Part shown: piece by piece, positions 28,380 through 35,431 of the stretch
Layout: every line of letters begins with the position of its first letter
Numbering within the stretch: the stretch's first letter is position 1
Source of the DNA: Cryptosporangium aurantiacum
Lineage (GTDB): Bacteria > Actinomycetota > Actinomycetes > Mycobacteriales > Cryptosporangiaceae
Direction of reading: 5' to 3'
NCBI RefSeq assembly: GCF_900143005.1
Contig: NZ_FRCS01000002.1
Coordinates: 372,001-436,000 of the forward strand
Length of the DNA stretch: 64,000 nt
Notes under the pieces: model-generated
The model's input: only the letters and a program-made list of their open reading frames with translations
What the model was told of the DNA's origin: nothing
Databases searched by the model: none
Made by a program: the position numbers and the translations under genes

Positions 28380-29014
28380 TGCGGCTGCTGCTGGTCACCG
28401 CGGTGCCTGCCGAGCTGGACGCGGCGCTCCCCGGCGGTTCCCGGGCCGGGGTGACGGGGCTCGCCGGTGGTGTCGGGCCGGTGGCGGCCGCGGTCAGCAC
28501 CGCGATGGCGCTGGCGTCCGGGACCTACGACCTGGTCGTCTCGGCCGGTTTGGCCGGCGGGTTCGCCGAGCGAGCGCCGATCGGCTCGATCGTGGTGGCC
28601 GACACCGTGCGGTGGGCCGATCTCGGCGCCGCTACCGACGAGGGTTTCCTCGATCTCTCCGGGCTCGGGCTGGCCGGTGGTGACGTGCTGCCCACGACCG
28701 GCGGCCGCTGGGTCACCGACGCGCTGGGCGCTGCGGACGTCCCGGCGCTCACCGGCGAGATCCTGACGCTCGCGACGATGACCGGCACCGACCGCCGTGG
28801 CGCCGAGCTGGCGTCCGTCCACCCGGCCGCGATCGCCGAGGCGATGGAGGGGTACGGGGTGGCCTGGGCCGCTCGCGCGGCAGGCGTCCGCTGGGCCGAA
28901 GTGCGGGCGGTGAGCAACGTGATCGGCAGGCGCGACCGGAGCGCCTGGAACATCCCGCTCGCGTTCGACGCTCTGCGCGGCGCGGTCGGCGCGCTCGCCG
29001 CGGCTGCGGCGTAG
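28379..29014 (+). CDS. mqnB: Futalosine hydrolase
   Basis: About 211 residues, nucleoside phosphorylase-like fold. MqnB cleaves futalosine to dehypoxanthine futalosine plus hypoxanthine in the futalosine route to menaquinone. Landmarks are MRLLLVTAVPAELDA, the glycine loop VSAGLAGGFAERAPIGSIVVAD, the base/ribose site EAMEGYGVAWAARAAG with its conserved Glu, and RAVSNVIGRRDRSAW with the catalytic Asp region. The ATG at 28379 overlaps the DUF2771 stop. mqnD follows about 50 bp later. Confidence 0.94.
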   Translation: MRLLLVTAVPAELDAALPGGSRAGVTGLAGGVGPVAAAVSTAMALASGTYDLVVSAGLAGGFAERAPIGSIVVADTVRWADLGAATDEGFLDLSGLGLAGGDVLPTTGGRWVTDALGAADVPALTGEILTLATMTGTDRRGAELASVHPAAIAEAMEGYGVAWAARAAGVRWAEVRAVSNVIGRRDRSAWNIPLAFDALRGAVGALAAAAA

Positions 29015-29063
29015 GGGTTCCGGCTGGTCGGCGGTTACGGTGAGAGCCAGGAGGTGCGACCTG

Positions 29064-29918
29064 GTGGCTGAACCGATCCGGATGGCGTTCTCGCCCTGTC
29101 CGAACGACACGTTCGTCTTTCACGCGCTGGTGCACGGTCAGGTGCCGGGTGCTCCCGCGGTCACCGTGGACTACGCCGACGTCGACGTGACGAACGGCGC
29201 CGCGGAACGAGGCGAGTACGACCTGGTCAAGGTTTCGTACGCCGCGCTCCCGTGGCTGCTGGACAAGTACACGCTGCTGCCCTGCGGTGGTGCGTTAGGG
29301 CGCGGTTGCGGGCCGCTCGTCCTCACCAGAGAGGCGTCCGCGGGCCCGGAGACCGTTGCCGGGAAAACCGTCGCCGTCCCCGGTGACCGCACCACCGCCT
29401 ACCTGCTGTTCCGCCTCTGGGCAGCCGAGCACGCGCCGGCCGAGGTCGTCGTCCGGCCGTTCCACGAGATCATGCCCGCGGTCGCCGCCGGTGAAATCGA
29501 CGCCGGTCTGGTGATCCACGAGGCACGCTTCACCTATCAGCGGTACGGTCTCCACGCCGCGGCCGACCTCGGCGACTGGTGGGAGTCCACCACCGGCCTG
29601 CCGATCCCGCTGGGCGCGATTCTGGCCCGTACCGACCTGGCCGAACGCACCGGCGTGACCCCGGCCGCGGCCGCTGCACACGTCCGTGCCTCGGTGAACG
29701 CCGCCTGGGCCGACCCCGCCGCGAGCCGCCAGTACGTGCTCTCGCACGCGCAGGAGATGGAGGGCCCGGTCGTCGACCAACACATCGGTCTGTATGTGAA
29801 TGAATTCACGCGCGACCTGGGTACCGACGGTTACGCGGCGGTGGACGAGCTGCTGGGTCGCGCGGCCACAGCGGGGCTGGTTCCCCCAGTGGTCATCCCT
29901 CGGTTGTCCGCTGTTTAG
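29064..29918 (+). CDS. mqnD: 1,4-dihydroxy-6-naphthoate synthase
   Basis: This 284-residue protein has a periplasmic-binding-protein-like fold and acts on cyclic dehypoxanthine futalosine. Typical motifs are MAFSPCPNDTFVFHALVHG, KVSYAALPWLLDKYTLLPCGGALGRGCGPLVL, TTAYLLFRLWA, HEIMPAVAAGEIDAGLVIHEARFTYQ with the catalytic His region, and PIPLGAI. The GTG at 29064 follows AGGAGG, giving VAEPIRMAF; the codons back to 29040 are not needed. The other pathway genes (mqnA, mqnC, mqnE) are not in this window. Confidence 0.95.
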   Translation: MAEPIRMAFSPCPNDTFVFHALVHGQVPGAPAVTVDYADVDVTNGAAERGEYDLVKVSYAALPWLLDKYTLLPCGGALGRGCGPLVLTREASAGPETVAGKTVAVPGDRTTAYLLFRLWAAEHAPAEVVVRPFHEIMPAVAAGEIDAGLVIHEARFTYQRYGLHAAADLGDWWESTTGLPIPLGAILARTDLAERTGVTPAAAAAHVRASVNAAWADPAASRQYVLSHAQEMEGPVVDQHIGLYVNEFTRDLGTDGYAAVDELLGRAATAGLVPPVVIPRLSAV

Positions 29919-29975
29919 CAGCGCAGTGTTACCTCCCTACCCATCCTGACCACGTGTTCGACCCGCGGAGTAGCT

Positions 29976-32033
29976 GTGGAGACCGTTCCGGCGCTCGACC
30001 GCACCACCGCTCCGGAGGCGCCGGTGCCCGCACCGACACCTCCGAGGCGTTCTCGCACCGGTCTCCTCGTCGCGTTGCTCGCCATACCCGTGGGCTGGGT
30101 GCTCCCGTGGCTGACCCACGAGTTCCACCTGGACGGCGTGCTGCCGATCCTCCTGCTGGTCGGGATCGCGTCGCTGTTACGTGGCGGGCGGACGCTGCTC
30201 GACCGGCTGGCGATCGCGCTGCTGCTGATGCTCGGTGTGATCAGCGCCGCCGGGCTGCTGTTCTCGGTCTGGCCGTGGGGCCTCGACCCGGTGCCGGTCG
30301 CGCGGGCCGGGTTCCTGAGCCTGGTGGCCGTCGGGCTCCTCGCGCGCCGTCTCCCCCAGCTGCCGACCCGGGTGAACTGGGGCGACGCGCTCCTGCTGCT
30401 GGGCGGCGCCGGCCCGGCGCTGTACCTCTGGACGTCGTTCTGGAGTAAGTCCGCCGCGGAGCGGATGGGGATGATGATCGGGGCCGAGGACCTGGCCCGC
30501 CACTTCACGATCTTCGACACGATCCGGTCGGTCGGCGGGTACCTGCCGTTCCACCGGGGCGACGTGACCCGGCAGGTGATCGACGGGGTCGTCGACTATC
30601 CGCAGGCCTCGCACCTGTCCAGCGCGCTGATGGACAACTTCGCCCGCTCGTCCACCGAGCTCGGCGAGGGCATGAACGCGTTCGACCACTACCTGGCGTG
30701 GAACCTGGTCGGGTTCGGGATCCTGTCGTTCGCGCTGGTCTGGGGCGCCCGCTGGGTGGCGGGCCGGACGCTGCGCGGCTGGCGTCTGGTGGCGGCGGTG
30801 GCCACGATCGCTTTCTGCACGGGCGCCGGATACCTGGTCTCGCTGTTCGACCGGGGATACCCCAGCGAGGTGCTGGGGCTGGCGCTGGTGGCGATGGTGC
30901 TGGCGCTCGCGGCCCGGCCGGTACGCGGTTCGGTGGAGCAGACGCTGCTGCTGGCGGCCGGCGTGATCGGCGTCAGCTTCACGTACTACTTCTTCCTGCC
31001 GGTCGCGGGCGCTGCGGTGCTGTACTGGGCGTGGACGTACCGCCGCTCGGCGCTCCGCGGGCCGCGCTGGGGAACGCTCGTGATCGCCGTGGCCGCCGCC
31101 CCGCTGGTGCTCTACTGGCCGGTGATCTCGATCCGGTCCGGCGTCTCGCCGACGGAGGCGCTGCTGCCGATCGTCGGCATCCCGCAAGTCGACCGGCGGC
31201 TGGTGGCGGCGCTGTGCGTGCTGGTGTTTCTGGGGACCCTCACCAGGGCGGGTCGACGGAACCCCGTCTGGCGGTCGGTGGGCGGACAGTTGGCGCTCGG
31301 GCTGCTGATGGTGGCGGCGATCGGCGCCTACCAGATCGCCCACACCGGCGGCGTCTCGTACTACTTCGAGAAGGCCGTGCACGGCGTGCTGGTCAGCGGC
31401 TTCGTGGGGCTCGGCGCGGTTGGGCTGCTGCTGCCCGCCGACCCGTTCCGGTGGGGCGTCGGGGCCGTCGGCCTCGGGGCCTGGTTACGCAGGCTGGCCG
31501 CGTTCGCGTTGCCTGCCACCGCGTCGGTGCTCGCGGCGGCGCTCGCGTACGGGGTGCTCGTCCCGGACCGGATGCTGCAGACCCGGACGTCCCAGGGCGG
31601 CGGCATCACCGAGCCGGCGCCGGGCACGAGCCGGGGCCGGGCGTTCCACGCCACGATGCTCTGGCGTCCGCCGGACGGGAAGGCCGCGGTGAACACGTAC
31701 CGGCGGTTCCCGGACGGCAACGACGGCCGGGTGACGATCGTGGTGACCGCGTACCGGCTCTACGTCCCGTCGCTCTTCCTGGCCGGGCTGCGACGCCAGG
31801 GCGGCGAGGCCTGGAAGCCGGTCAGCGGGCTGAACGGCACGAAGGAGATCGCGACGCTGGAGCACGTCGCCGAGGTGAGCCCGAAGCCGGTGCGGTTCGT
31901 GGTTTCCCGCGAGGACCTGGCCACCGGCTTACGCGAGGTGGCGCAGCGGCGTCCGGAACTGAAGATCGAGCTCGTCGTGGTCCCCGACTCCGAAGCCCCC
32001 ACTCCCCCGGCTCTGCCGCCCCCGTGGCGCTGA
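29976..32033 (+). CDS. Large polytopic membrane protein, possibly GT-C-like
   Basis: 685 residues. After a Pro-rich cytoplasmic N-terminus there are about twelve to fourteen hydrophobic segments, a loop at about 165-230 (GYLPFHRGDVTRQVIDG, then DYPQASHLSSALMDNF), and a soluble C-terminal domain of roughly 130 residues (from YRRFPDGNDGRVTIV to the end). The first-loop acid residues and the layout recall GT-C glycosyltransferases or O-antigen/mannosyltransferase-like proteins, but no decisive motif is seen. It starts at a GTG 57 bp after mqnD and is probably read through from it. Confidence 0.75.
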   Translation: METVPALDRTTAPEAPVPAPTPPRRSRTGLLVALLAIPVGWVLPWLTHEFHLDGVLPILLLVGIASLLRGGRTLLDRLAIALLLMLGVISAAGLLFSVWPWGLDPVPVARAGFLSLVAVGLLARRLPQLPTRVNWGDALLLLGGAGPALYLWTSFWSKSAAERMGMMIGAEDLARHFTIFDTIRSVGGYLPFHRGDVTRQVIDGVVDYPQASHLSSALMDNFARSSTELGEGMNAFDHYLAWNLVGFGILSFALVWGARWVAGRTLRGWRLVAAVATIAFCTGAGYLVSLFDRGYPSEVLGLALVAMVLALAARPVRGSVEQTLLLAAGVIGVSFTYYFFLPVAGAAVLYWAWTYRRSALRGPRWGTLVIAVAAAPLVLYWPVISIRSGVSPTEALLPIVGIPQVDRRLVAALCVLVFLGTLTRAGRRNPVWRSVGGQLALGLLMVAAIGAYQIAHTGGVSYYFEKAVHGVLVSGFVGLGAVGLLLPADPFRWGVGAVGLGAWLRRLAAFALPATASVLAAALAYGVLVPDRMLQTRTSQGGGITEPAPGTSRGRAFHATMLWRPPDGKAAVNTYRRFPDGNDGRVTIVVTAYRLYVPSLFLAGLRRQGGEAWKPVSGLNGTKEIATLEHVAEVSPKPVRFVVSREDLATGLREVAQRRPELKIELVVVPDSEAPTPPALPPPWR

Positions 32034-32052
32034 GGCGGCCTTCGGCGGGCCG

Positions 32053-32439
32053 TCAGACCTCTAACTCGCGGGCCACCGCGTGGACGAGTTCGGCGATCTT
32101 GCGGGCGGCCTTGCGGTCGGGGTAGCGACCGCGTCGCAGATCGGGCTGCACCCGCGCCTCGAGCACCTTGATCATGTCCTCGACCATGCCGTGCAGCTCA
32201 TCCGCGGGACGACGGGTCTGAGCCACCAACGAGGGCAGCGGATCGATCACCCGCACGGACAGCGCTTGGTCGCCCTTGCGCCCTGCGGCCACGCCGAACT
32301 CGACCCGGGTTCCGGGCTTCAGTTCCGTGACACCCTGAGGTAATGCGCCTTTGTGGACAAAAACGTCGCCGCCTTCGTCCCGGGCCAGGAAGCCGAAGCC
32401 GCGCTCCGGGTCGAACCACTTCACCTTGCCGGTCGGCAC
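32053..32439 (-). CDS. Cold-shock-domain protein with C-terminal extension
   Basis: 128 residues from the GTG at 32439. The first 65 or so form a cold-shock domain: [21 protein letters not shown] carries RNP1, and [13 protein letters not shown] carries RNP2. The roughly 60-residue basic, helical C-terminal part ([19 protein letters not shown], then [20 protein letters not shown]) is not found in CspA and may mediate oligomerisation. This extended form is common in actinobacteria. The in-frame extension to 32532 would start inside a structured leader and is rejected. It converges on the membrane protein gene. Confidence 0.88.
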   Translation of the reverse strand: MPTGKVKWFDPERGFGFLARDEGGDVFVHKGALPQGVTELKPGTRVEFGVAAGRKGDQALSVRVIDPLPSLVAQTRRPADELHGMVEDMIKVLEARVQPDLRRGRYPDRKAARKIAELVHAVARELEV

Positions 32440-32446
32440 GTCCTGA

Positions 32447-32477
32447 CCCCGTTTTCGTATCGCCGCGATAAACGGGG
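32447..32477 (-). promoter_or_regulatory. Hairpin in the cold-shock gene leader
   Basis: CCCCGTTT (32447-32454) pairs with AAACGGGG (32470-32477); a smaller ATCGC/GCGAT dyad lies inside. The hairpin ends 8 nt before the GTG start and abuts the ribosome binding site, so it could affect translation. Confidence 0.4.
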
Positions 32478-32604
32478 GCGCGCGGTACCCCGCCTGCCCC
32501 CTCTTAAGGCTAGCGACCCGGACGCCCCGCAACCAACGGACTACTTCTTCCGACAGTGGCGGGAATCACGTCCGTGACCTGGAGTAAGTCTGGTCACCCG
32601 GCGC

Positions 32605-32633
32605 GACACACCCGTCCGGGCTGCTCGTAGGCT
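32605..32633 (+). promoter_or_regulatory. Candidate promoter with leaderless start
   Basis: TAGGCT (32628-32633) fits an actinobacterial -10 and lies 6 nt before the GTG at 32640, so transcription would begin at the start codon. GACACA (32605-32610) at 17-bp spacing is a weak -35. Confidence 0.45.
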
Positions 32634-32639
32634 GGGAAC

Positions 32640-32903
32640 GTGGCGAGTTCCGAGGTTTCTCCGGTGCCGCGGCGGCCCGGCCGCTGGCTGGTGCGCGTGG
32701 GAACAGCGTGCTTCCTGGTGGGCATGGTGTTCGTGGGAATCGTGTTCCTGCCGTTCTTCGCGGGCTCGTCCGCCCAGCCGGCGCTCGCCGCGGTCGGCAC
32801 GATGCTCGGCCCGCTCGGCTTCCTCCTAGTGCTGCTGGGAATCGGACGCCAGGCAGCCGCCAACAACCGCGCCGCCCGCGAAGCTTCTGCGCCATCGCCA
32901 TGA
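32640..32903 (+). CDS. Small two-helix membrane protein
   Basis: 87 residues with two hydrophobic helices (about 20-42 and 48-68), a basic N-terminus (PRRPGRWLVRVG) and a short hydrophilic tail. No named family is recognised. A GTG start right after a -10-like hexamer suggests a leaderless mRNA. It is divergent from the cold-shock gene and convergent with the HAD phosphatase gene. Confidence 0.65.
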   Translation: MASSEVSPVPRRPGRWLVRVGTACFLVGMVFVGIVFLPFFAGSSAQPALAAVGTMLGPLGFLLVLLGIGRQAAANNRAAREASAPSP

Positions 32904-32937
32904 CAAAGTGGGCGCGTTCAGGCAAGCCATAGGTCGC

Positions 32938-33582
32938 CTAGCTGGGCCCACTTGCCGCGGGCCGGGCGGGCGCCACGTACTCCGCTAGCCATGTTGGGAA
33001 GCTGCTGAGGTCGTCCAGGACTACGTCGGCGCCGGCCGCGCGTAGAGCGTCCGCATCAAAAGGGCCGGTAGCGACCGCGACCGAAACCGTGCCCGCGGCC
33101 CTGGCCGCGGCGATGTCCGCGGTGTGGTCACCGACGTAGACGATCGCGCCGCGCTCCGCGAGCGCGGCGCCCTTTGCGGCCGCGTAGAGCTCACCGACGA
33201 GGTCGTCGACCGGTAGGCCCAGGTGTTCGACGTGCAGCCGCGCGCTGGGCGCGTACTTGCTCGTGACGACGACCGTGCTGCCGCCCAGCCGCCGCACCGC
33301 CGCGAGCGCCTCGGCCGCGCCGGGCAGCGCGACCGAGGGCGTGATCGCGTGATCGGGATAGAGCGCGCGGTACCGCTCGACCATCGCCGGCACCTGCTCC
33401 GCCGGGAACCAGTTCGCCAACTCGGCCGCGAGCGGCGGGCCGAGGCGCGAAGTGACCAGCGCACTGTCGATCGTGACGCCGGTCTCCGCGGCGAGCAGGT
33501 CGTATACCGCTCCGATACCCGGGCGACTGTCGATCAGCGTCATGTCGAGGTCAAAACCGACAACCGGCGAAGCGAGGGACAT
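32938..33582 (-). CDS. HAD-family phosphatase (Gph-like)
   Basis: 214 residues. Motif I is GFDLDMTLIDSRPG (nucleophile Asp and general acid Asp), motif II VVVTSKY, motif III lysine in AAAKGAAL, and motif IV YVGDHTADIAAARAAG. The helical cap between motif I and II is of the phosphoglycolate phosphatase class. The substrate is uncertain. The ATG at 33582 begins MSLASPVVGFDLD; the extension to 33699 is basic low-complexity sequence and unlikely. Confidence 0.9.
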   Translation of the reverse strand: MSLASPVVGFDLDMTLIDSRPGIGAVYDLLAAETGVTIDSALVTSRLGPPLAAELANWFPAEQVPAMVERYRALYPDHAITPSVALPGAAEALAAVRRLGGSTVVVTSKYAPSARLHVEHLGLPVDDLVGELYAAAKGAALAERGAIVYVGDHTADIAAARAAGTVSVAVATGPFDADALRAAGADVVLDDLSSFPTWLAEYVAPARPAASGPS

Positions 33583-34056
33583 GCCCACCACGGTATCCGG
33601 GCGGGTTTGGTGGAGGAGGCGCGGCAGGGAGGCGGTCAGCTGCGCCCGCCTGCCGCGCCTCCGTCGCAACGCTGCACACCCCTCCGAGGCCCGCCTCATT
33701 GCGAACCCTGCAGCGCCGCCGTCCCGAGCAGCAACGATCTCAGTTATCAGCCACTACCCGAGGAGACGAGGGGCCGTCCTGGCAGGGCAAAGCAGCGACC
33801 CTACCCGACGACCGGTTCATATGCCCCAAAATGTAGCATAACTCTCATGTGTGGCCGCAAGAGGTCCCCACAAGCCCTCGGGGGAACACCACCTCGACGG
33901 CGGGCGGCTCCGGCGCAGCGAATACCCACAGGTATCGCGGGGATCCGACCGGTAATCACATTCGACGGCGACGTGCGCGAGAGTTCTCTTGCAACTCCCG
34001 GACCAGCTAGCTCCCATCCGGGGTTGCAAGGCCCGCTGACGCGCACTGGAGGATCG
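33583..34056. other. Long spacer with a dyad, no protein gene
   Basis: 474 bp between the HAD gene and the small gene pair. It has a locally AT-richer patch around 33815-33860 that could hold a promoter. The inverted repeat at 33989-34029 is the only clear structure. Short ORFs here have no ribosome binding site or sensible composition. No tRNA fold was found by eye. Confidence 0.55.
33989..34029 (+). repeat. Inverted repeat with nested palindrome
   Basis: Outer arms TTGCAACTCCCGGA (33989-34002) and TCCGGGGTTGCAA (34017-34029) pair with one bulge; between them lies the palindrome AGCTAGCT. It ends 27 bp before the ATG at 34057. It could be an operator or a leader-RNA structure. Confidence 0.5.
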
Positions 34057-34305
34057 ATGAGCAGCCACCCGGCCGACTACCTGGAATACGCCACCGTCTA
34101 TTTCTGGGACGAGACCGGTTCCTTCAGCGCCGAGTCCGAGCGAGTCGCCCCGCGGCGTCCGCTCGAGGAGCACCGGCCTTACCCGGGCCGCCGGAACAGC
34201 ACCTCGCGGAACCGCCGGTGCGGCGGCTCTGCTGCCCGGCCGCCGGCCGCCACCCGCCCCGGCGCCGCCGAGGCCACCAGCGAGGGCCCGAGGAGGCACC
34301 CGTGA
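34057..34305 (+). CDS. Small hypothetical protein, first of a pair
   Basis: 82 residues beginning MSSHPADYLEYATVYFWDETG, after TGGAGG at proper spacing. The N-terminal 35 residues are acidic and aromatic; the rest is Arg/Pro/Ala-rich and probably disordered, with one Cys. I do not recognise it. It overlaps the next gene by 4 nt (GTGA), which supports both as real coding sequences. Confidence 0.6.
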   Translation: MSSHPADYLEYATVYFWDETGSFSAESERVAPRRPLEEHRPYPGRRNSTSRNRRCGGSAARPPAATRPGAAEATSEGPRRHP

Positions 34306-34577
34306 TCGGACAGGACGCCGAGCGGCTCAGTCGGCACTACGCCGTCTGGCAACGGCTACGTGAAGCACGCACGCTAGCCCGAGAGGCCGACGACCTGACG
34401 CTCCTGGCGTATGCCAGGGACGATCTCGCGGACCTCTCGCTGGCGCTCTCGGAGTTCATCAGCCTGCACGAGCCACGAGACGGCTCGCCGTGGTGTCCGG
34501 AGTGTTCCGGCACCTGGGCACGCGTCCAATGGCCGTGCCCGATCTGGCAGAACGTGGAAAAGTCGCTCGGCCGCTGA
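34302..34577 (+). CDS. Small Cys-motif protein, second of a pair
   Basis: 91 residues from a GTG that overlaps the previous stop and follows GAGGAGG. A helical N-terminal part (ERLSRHYAVWQRLREART, then ADLSLALSEFISLHE) is followed by SPWCPECSGTWARVQWPCPIW. The C-x2-C and WPCP pattern resembles small zinc-binding proteins of actinobacteria and their mobile elements. Function unknown; probably acts with the preceding gene product. Confidence 0.65.
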   Translation: MIGQDAERLSRHYAVWQRLREARTLAREADDLTLLAYARDDLADLSLALSEFISLHEPRDGSPWCPECSGTWARVQWPCPIWQNVEKSLGR

Positions 34578-34581
34578 CCTT

Positions 34582-34776
34582 TCAGTGTTGGTGCGCGCCC
34601 TCGTGCTCGCCTGCCGGGTGCACGTAGTCGATGCTGTCGGTCGGCAGCGGCAGCGGGATGTCACCGAACGGGCTGGCCGGCCCCTGGTGCTCGCCGAGGA
34701 ACTCGCTGACCGCCAGATGCCCGTCCTTCACCACGGTGTTCTTGCTGTGCTTCGCCTGACGGGCCTGCGACGCCAT
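34582..34776 (-). CDS. Small conserved hypothetical protein
   Basis: 64 residues starting MASQARQAKHSKNTVVKDGHL after a clean GGAGGAACG ribosome binding site. The product is hydrophilic, with a basic start and a His-rich end (VHPAGEHEGAHQH) that could bind metal. No family is recognised. It converges on the small gene pair with only 4 bp between stops. Confidence 0.65.
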   Translation of the reverse strand: MASQARQAKHSKNTVVKDGHLAVSEFLGEHQGPASPFGDIPLPLPTDSIDYVHPAGEHEGAHQH

Positions 34777-34839
34777 CGTTCCTCCTCGCTAACGCTGACG
34801 AGCACACCATGACCCATCAGCTGACCTGGATCAAGTGTG

Positions 34840-35301
34840 TCACTGGAGTGGGTCGGGAGTACCCACCGGGACCGCTGTCGTACACCGCTTGATCCGCGCC
34901 GCGATCAGGCGCGACCCGTCGAGCAGGCCGTACCGGGTCACGGCCTGGACGCCGTATTCACTGCACGACGGCGTATAGCGGCAGCGGGTGGGCAGGTGCC
35001 GGCTGATGCGCCGCTGGTACCCACGGATCAATCGGACGCCGCCACGTCCGGCGCGCGTCGAGCGGGGCCGCAACGTCGGCGTCGAGCGCAGGAACGGCAC
35101 CAGCAGGAGCAGCGTCCCCAGGCTCAAGAAGCTGAAGTTGCAGTCGCAGCCGCTGCACCCGTCGCAGCCTTCGCAACCGTCGATGCCGCACGACGCTGCG
35201 TCCGTGGCCTTCGAGTGACGACGGTGCCTGCGCTTGTGCCGACGCCGCTCGCGCCAGCGTCGCCACCCCGCGAGCAGCACCCACCCGGCCTCGTTCCCCA
35301 C
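34840..35301 (-). CDS. yidD: Membrane insertion factor YidD with Cys-rich N-terminus
   Basis: The last 70 residues are a standard YidD domain: VRLIRGYQRRISRHLPTRCRY, TPSCSEYGVQAVTRYG and ARIKRCTTAVPVGTPDPL. YidD acts at the inner face of the membrane and helps YidC/Sec insertion. Unusually, about 80 residues precede it: a basic stretch, six Cys within 17 residues (35140-35190), and a short hydrophobic helix. I start it at the GTG at 35301 (VGNEAGWVLLAG); another GTG at 35358 is possible. It is not in the usual rpmH-rnpA-yidC cluster. Confidence 0.85.
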   Translation of the reverse strand: MGNEAGWVLLAGWRRWRERRRHKRRHRRHSKATDAASCGIDGCEGCDGCSGCDCNFSFLSLGTLLLLVPFLRSTPTLRPRSTRAGRGGVRLIRGYQRRISRHLPTRCRYTPSCSEYGVQAVTRYGLLDGSRLIAARIKRCTTAVPVGTPDPLQ

Positions 35302-35431
35302 CCTCGACGTCCTCTCGGAGAAGTTCTCAGTCCATCTGAACCGGCCGCAGAGTGGCACAACCAGGGCGCACCAAGCTCGTCCCTGTCGTCATGCGGACCG
35401 ACGACGCCCGAAACCGGTTAGCGTCTATTCG

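Noticed and set aside
33801-34046. 81-codon minus-strand ORF across the nested inverted repeat
   Set aside because: No ribosome binding site and no sensible protein features; it overlaps the clear dyad.
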